A stretch of 64,000 bases of DNA from Stenotrophomonas sp. HITSZ_GD (GTDB lineage Bacteria > Pseudomonadota > Gammaproteobacteria > Xanthomonadales > Xanthomonadaceae): positions 124,001-188,000 of the forward strand of contig NZ_JARQXB010000004.1 in assembly GCF_029543105.1 (NCBI RefSeq), in the 5' to 3' direction. A program made the position numbers and the translations under genes. Below, one piece after another: positions 58,228 to 64,000 of the stretch (position 1 is its first letter; the number at the start of each line of letters is the position of its first letter). The notes below the pieces were generated by a model. That model made no database searches and was not told the DNA's origin. It worked only from the letters and a program-made list of their open reading frames with translations.

Positions 58228-58337
58228 GGTCTGCGGGGGCGCCACCCGTTCGGGACCGTAGGCGACATGGATGTCGCCTACGAGCCTCCAGGGATGGATT
58301 CACGGCGTGTCCCGAACGGGTGGCGCCCCCGCAGGCC
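58228..58337. repeat. Nested palindrome (hairpin within hairpin)
   Basis: A perfect 26-bp inverted repeat has its arms at 58231-58256 and 58309-58334, extendable to 29 pairs with one G-T pair. Directly inside the left arm is a second perfect hairpin at 58257-58282 with 12-bp arms and a GG centre (CGTAGGCGACAT with its mirror). The remaining 26 bases (58283-58308, starting AGCCTCCAGGGATGG) are unpaired. It resembles dispersed intergenic repeats with a CATGGATG centre that I have seen in related genomes, but copy number cannot be judged here. Confidence 0.8.
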
Positions 58338-58375
58338 GCCCAGGAACCCAGCAAGCCGACGGACATCGAAGGCCG

Positions 58376-58401
58376 AAAAAAAAGGGAGGCCGAAGCCTCC
58401 C
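58376..58401 (-). terminator. Intrinsic terminator of gcvP
   Basis: On the minus strand GGGAGGC-TTCG-GCCTCCC is followed by T8, 44 bases after the gcvP stop. A T run on the other side lets it work both ways. Confidence 0.92.
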
Positions 58402-58445
58402 CAAAAAAAACACACACAAATCAGCGGAAAAACCGAACCCAGGCC

Positions 58446-61313
<2,868 letters not shown>

Positions 61314-61410
61314 GGCGATGTTCCGGCAGGAAGAGGAGGGCGGCGAAGTGCGCCTCGCATCGTCCACGCGGCTGCCGGAAGCAGGGCGCAAGCGACCACG
61401 AAGTGTTCCT

Positions 61411-61612
61411 CGCGCCCCTCTGTCCTTTTGCCTGAGAGTTTGGAAAGGCGGATCGCTCCACCTCTCGTGCCCCTTCGGCGCCGGATCGAACCGGTCTCTC
61501 CAGAGTGTTGGGGTGCGCCGTGCCGCGCGCACCACGCAGGGAGTGGTATGGGAGCCTGAGCGATTACGGGCGATTGCGCCTTCGGCAGCGGGCAAGCCCG
61601 CTTCTCCCACCA
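61411..61612 (-). promoter_or_regulatory. Tandem glycine riboswitch of gcvP
   Basis: Two glycine aptamers lie in tandem upstream of gcvP. Aptamer 1 (61539-61612) shows GCCGAAGGCGCAA and CGCTCAGGC. Aptamer 2 (61411-61507) shows GCGCCGAAGGGGCA and AACTCTCAGGCAAAAGGAC. A 31-base linker separates them. The usual action is to switch gcv expression on when glycine is high. No terminator-like stem is evident before the ribosome site, so control may act on translation. Confidence 0.93.
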
Positions 61613-61630
61613 CCTGCGGTGTTGGCCGGC

Positions 61631-61636
61631 ATTATA
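61631..61636 (-). promoter_or_regulatory. -10 box of the gcvP leader transcript
   Basis: On the minus strand TATAAT is perfect and lies about 19 bases upstream of the first aptamer, in line with a start near 61624. The -35 region is weak. Confidence 0.65.
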
Positions 61637-61877
61637 AGGGCGCGGCGGGCGTTTTCCGCCGCGCCCGGCGGCCTGCGCGCGGATGAATGCGCGTCCCCGG
61701 CCGGGGTGCCCCGGCCGGCCGCATCCAGTAAGCTGGCGCCCTCCCGGATGCGTCGACGCGCCGGCCCGCCCGGGCTGGCGCCGCCGCCGTTGCCGTTTCC
61801 ATCGCCCGCACCGTGCCGAGCCCGCTGGCCCGGCCTGCCAGCTGCTCCGGCGTTGGCCCGCACAGCCAAGGATTCGC

Positions 61878-63134
61878 GTGAACACCGCCCCCGCCCAGAC
61901 CGCGCCCTCCACCCGCCGCATGGCCCTGCTGCTGGCGGGCCTGGCGATGTTCGGCCCGTTCTCGATCGACACCATCTTCCCGGCCTTCACCCAGCTGGAG
62001 CAGCGCCTGCACGCCGACCCGGTGGCGATCCAGCAGACGGTGAGCATCTACCTGCTGTTCTACGGGCTGATGAGCCTGGCCCACGGCCCGCTCTCCGATG
62101 CCTGGGGCCGGCGCCGGGTGATCCTGGGCGGGCTGGTGCTGTTCATCGGCGCCTCCATCGGCTGCGCGCTGTCGCGCGACCTGCCGACCCTGCTGCTGTT
62201 CCGCGCCCTGCAGGGCGTGTCGGCCGGCGTGGGCGTGATCGTCGGCCGCGCGGTGATCCGCGACCTGTTCCATGGCCACGACGCCCAGCGCCTGATGAGC
62301 CAGGTGTCGATGATCTTCGGCGTCGCCCCGGCCATCGCGCCGATCATCGGCGGCTGGCTGCTGGCCACCGGCGCCGGCTGGCCGCTGATCTTCTGGTTCC
62401 TGGTGGGCTTTGCGACCCTGCTGCTGGTGTGCACGGTGCTCGGCCTGCCCGAGACCCATCCGCCGGCTGCCCGCACGCCGCTGCACGCCGGCCGCCTGCT
62501 GCGCGACTACCGCCGCATCGGCCTGTCGCCGCGCTTCCTGCGCCTGGCCGGCGCGGGCGGCTTCACCTTCGGCGGCGTGTTCCTGTACATCGCCTCCGCG
62601 CCGGTGATGGTGATGCAGCACTTGGGCCTGGGCGAGGGCGATTTCGCCTGGCTGTTCATCCCCACCATCGGCGGCCTGACGCTGGGCGCGTTCCTGTCCG
62701 GGCGCATGGCCGGCAAGGCCACGCCGAAGGTGCAGGTGCGCCTGGGCTACTGGCTGATCCTGCTGTCGGCGGTGAGCAACCTGGCCTACACGCTGGCGGT
62801 GGCGCGGATCAGCGTGCCGTGGGCGGTGGTGCCGATCTTCCTCGGCGGCACCGGCATGGGCCTGATCTTCCCGATCCTGGCGCTGTCGGTGATCGACCTG
62901 GCGCCGTTGCAGCGCGGGCTGGCTTCCTCGCTGCAGATGTTCGTGCAGCTGATGATCAACACCCTGGTCGCCGGCGTGGTGTCGCCGTTGCTCAGCGACA
63001 CGCCGCTGCACCTGGCCTTCGGCGCGACGGGCTTTTTCCTCGTCGGCTGGCTATTGTGGCGGTGGGAGCGGCGCAGCTACCGGCGCCAGTCGCGGATGCC
63101 CGTCGCTTCCCCCACGCCTGCTGCCGGAGCCTGA
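61878..63134 (+). CDS. Bcr/CflA-type MFS multidrug transporter
   Basis: Twelve-helix proton-coupled exporter of 418 residues in the DHA1 Bcr/CflA group. The first helices contain GPFSIDTIFPAFTQLE and the loop 2-3 motif GPLSDAWGRRRVILGG. The GTG at 61878 was chosen: CAAGGATTC precedes it and it yields the normal short N-terminus; the frame upstream is not membrane-like. The substrate is unknown; relatives export drugs, chloramphenicol or cysteine. It is divergent from gcvP. Confidence 0.88.
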   Translation: MNTAPAQTAPSTRRMALLLAGLAMFGPFSIDTIFPAFTQLEQRLHADPVAIQQTVSIYLLFYGLMSLAHGPLSDAWGRRRVILGGLVLFIGASIGCALSRDLPTLLLFRALQGVSAGVGVIVGRAVIRDLFHGHDAQRLMSQVSMIFGVAPAIAPIIGGWLLATGAGWPLIFWFLVGFATLLLVCTVLGLPETHPPAARTPLHAGRLLRDYRRIGLSPRFLRLAGAGGFTFGGVFLYIASAPVMVMQHLGLGEGDFAWLFIPTIGGLTLGAFLSGRMAGKATPKVQVRLGYWLILLSAVSNLAYTLAVARISVPWAVVPIFLGGTGMGLIFPILALSVIDLAPLQRGLASSLQMFVQLMINTLVAGVVSPLLSDTPLHLAFGATGFFLVGWLLWRWERRSYRRQSRMPVASPTPAAGA

Positions 63135-63137
63135 GCC

Positions 63138-63545
63138 ATGTCGACCGATTCCAAGCTGCGCCGCGACGCCCGCCGCCGCCAGGCCGAGCGCGCGCGCAAC
63201 CGCGCCGCCGCCGCGCCGCCGCCCGACGCCTCGCCGGTGGAGCCGCATGCGGAGCTGCGCGATGGCGAGCGCAAATTGCTGGCGGGCATCGTCCGCCGCG
63301 ATGGCGAGTGGGTGTTGGGCATGGATGGCCGCATCGCCGGCGAGAGCCCGAGCGCGGCGCACGTGCTGGCGATGATCATGCTGGCCGGTGAGCTGCACGA
63401 GCGCGAAGGCCGCCCGGTGCGGCTGGCCTATTCCGATGCGCTGAAGGACGCCGCCCACGCCGAGGCGAAGGCCGAGGGGATGGAGTTCGAGCAGTTCAAG
63501 GAACAGCTGGCCGCGCGGATGCGTGGGGTGCAGCAGGCGGGGTGA
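63138..63545 (+). CDS. Small basic protein, unknown
   Basis: A 135-residue protein with an Arg-rich start (STDSKLRRDARRRQAERARNRAAAA) and a helical rest (AAHVLAMIMLAGELHEREG). No signal peptide or known motif. It begins 3 bases after the transporter stop, with AGCC before the ATG, so it may be cotranscribed. Function unknown. Confidence 0.6.
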   Translation: MSTDSKLRRDARRRQAERARNRAAAAPPPDASPVEPHAELRDGERKLLAGIVRRDGEWVLGMDGRIAGESPSAAHVLAMIMLAGELHEREGRPVRLAYSDALKDAAHAEAKAEGMEFEQFKEQLAARMRGVQQAG

Positions 63546-63579
63546 TGCGCTTTCCGCCGCGGCCGGGCGCAAGCCGGTC

Positions 63580-63616
63580 GCGATATCCCACGGCCGGGGC
63601 TGAAGCCCCTCCTACG
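63580..63616 (-). repeat. REP-like element, GTAGGAG type
   Basis: On the minus strand CGTAGGAGGGGC-TTCA-GCCCCGGCCG is a short palindrome with a GTAG end, the standard layout of the REP family in Xanthomonadaceae. It lies between converging genes. Confidence 0.55.
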
Positions 63617-63627
63617 GAAGCCGCTTC

Positions 63628-63933
63628 CTAGCGCGCGCGATCGATGCGTTCGCGCTGCACCTGCGCCAGCGCGGCAATGCGCGGCTGGGCCAGGCGCACG
63701 CCGATCTGGTGCCAGACCACCAGCGACAGGCACAGCGGCCACACCGAGAACGCGGTATCGCGCCATGCGGCGAAGGCCCATGCCGCCAGCGGCAACGAGA
63801 CGGCCAGCCACGCCCACGCCTGCCACGCGGTGCGCAGCGCGTGCTGCACCTGCCCGGCGACGATCTCCGCGGCGGTATCGCGGCGCAGACCGTACTGCTT
63901 CACCAGGCGGTCGACATTCCAGGTCGGGGTCAT
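63628..63933 (-). CDS. Small membrane protein, unknown
   Basis: A 101-residue protein with a soluble N-terminal helix (NVDRLVKQYGLRRDTAAEIV) and two hydrophobic segments (about residues 40-58 and 64-79), ending in a basic tail. AAGGAATTGACC precedes ATG 63933. No family recognised. It is the last feature before the window ends. Confidence 0.6.
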   Translation of the reverse strand: MTPTWNVDRLVKQYGLRRDTAAEIVAGQVQHALRTAWQAWAWLAVSLPLAAWAFAAWRDTAFSVWPLCLSLVVWHQIGVRLAQPRIAALAQVQRERIDRAR

Positions 63934-64000
63934 GGTCAATTCCTTGCGTGGGGGCGATCACCCCCAGTCTCCCCGCGCCGGCGCGCGCATGCAAGCACGC

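Larger units (their letters stand above)
58062..58445. other. Gene-free gap between katE and gcvP
   Basis: This 384-base stretch holds no supported gene. From left to right it contains the katE leader and likely promoter, a nested palindrome at 58228-58337, and the gcvP terminator at 58376-58401. No start codon with a family match is seen on either strand. Confidence 0.7.

Overview
The window is about 64 kb of GC-rich chromosome with very few gaps. Gene content and order point to the Xanthomonadaceae/Lysobacteraceae (Luteimonas, Lysobacter, Pseudoxanthomonas or a close relative). The main clues are holB followed by pilZ, a prpB-prpC-acnD-prpF methylcitrate operon, a lexA2-imuA-imuB-dnaE2 mutasome with an operator of the kind I recall for Xanthomonas LexA2, and short GTAGGAG-type REP sequences. 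I see no phage, integrase, insertion sequence or CRISPR array, so this looks like core chromosome. The species cannot be fixed from the sequence alone.

Layout. 1-7.6 kb is a fatty-acid and cell-cycle cluster: fabD (cut by the window edge), fabG, acpP, fabF, a pabB-like gene, mltG, tmk, holB and pilZ, the last four joined by ATGA overlaps. A tRNA-Val(CAC) with its own promoter and terminator follows. 7.9-9.6 kb holds two small membrane proteins and a CHAD protein. 9.6-17.5 kb is the propionate locus: an HTH-citrate synthase fusion reads away from prpB-prpC-acnD-SRPBCC-prpF, with a palindrome-rich operator between them. 17.5-25.5 kb carries a small membrane protein and the periplasmic defence and repair pair yfhM-pbpC. 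25.5-28.6 kb is stress related: ferritin-like protein, peroxiredoxin, Hsp20 with a sigma-32-like promoter, CbpA and a PilH-like regulator. 28.7-33.4 kb has a YhdH-type reductase, hflK-hflC and purA with a structured leader. 33.5-36.7 kb has two unknown proteins, a catalytically degenerate SRAP protein, DUF1428 and a ThuA-like protein. 36.8-43.3 kb has a large autotransporter and a secreted GH92 glycosidase. 43.5-47.9 kb has DUF763, small unknown proteins, an orphan ParB-like protein, a cupin and a lysine-rich DUF6496 protein. 48.0-55.9 kb is a DNA-damage island (lexA2, imuA, imuB, dnaE2, an unknown gene, alkB) followed by a PAS-AraC regulator. 55.9-61.6 kb has a large-subunit catalase, a nested palindrome and gcvP behind a tandem glycine riboswitch. 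61.9-64 kb has a Bcr/CflA-type transporter and two unknown small genes.

How the parts work together. The first cluster supplies malonyl-ACP, acyl carrier protein and elongation enzymes next to thymidylate supply, clamp loading and septal glycan cleavage. The prp operon would turn propionyl-CoA and oxaloacetate into pyruvate and succinate, and its divergent HTH-citrate synthase is the obvious candidate sensor. LexA2 would repress the whole error-prone repair cassette through one perfect palindrome. The gcvP leader would sense glycine.

The best leads for something new are the HTH-citrate synthase fusion with all four expected catalytic residues, the SRAP homologue that has lost all four catalytic residues, the nested palindrome between gcvP and katE, and the two-hairpin purA leader. 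All functional calls are by recognition of motifs and gene order; no search was run.
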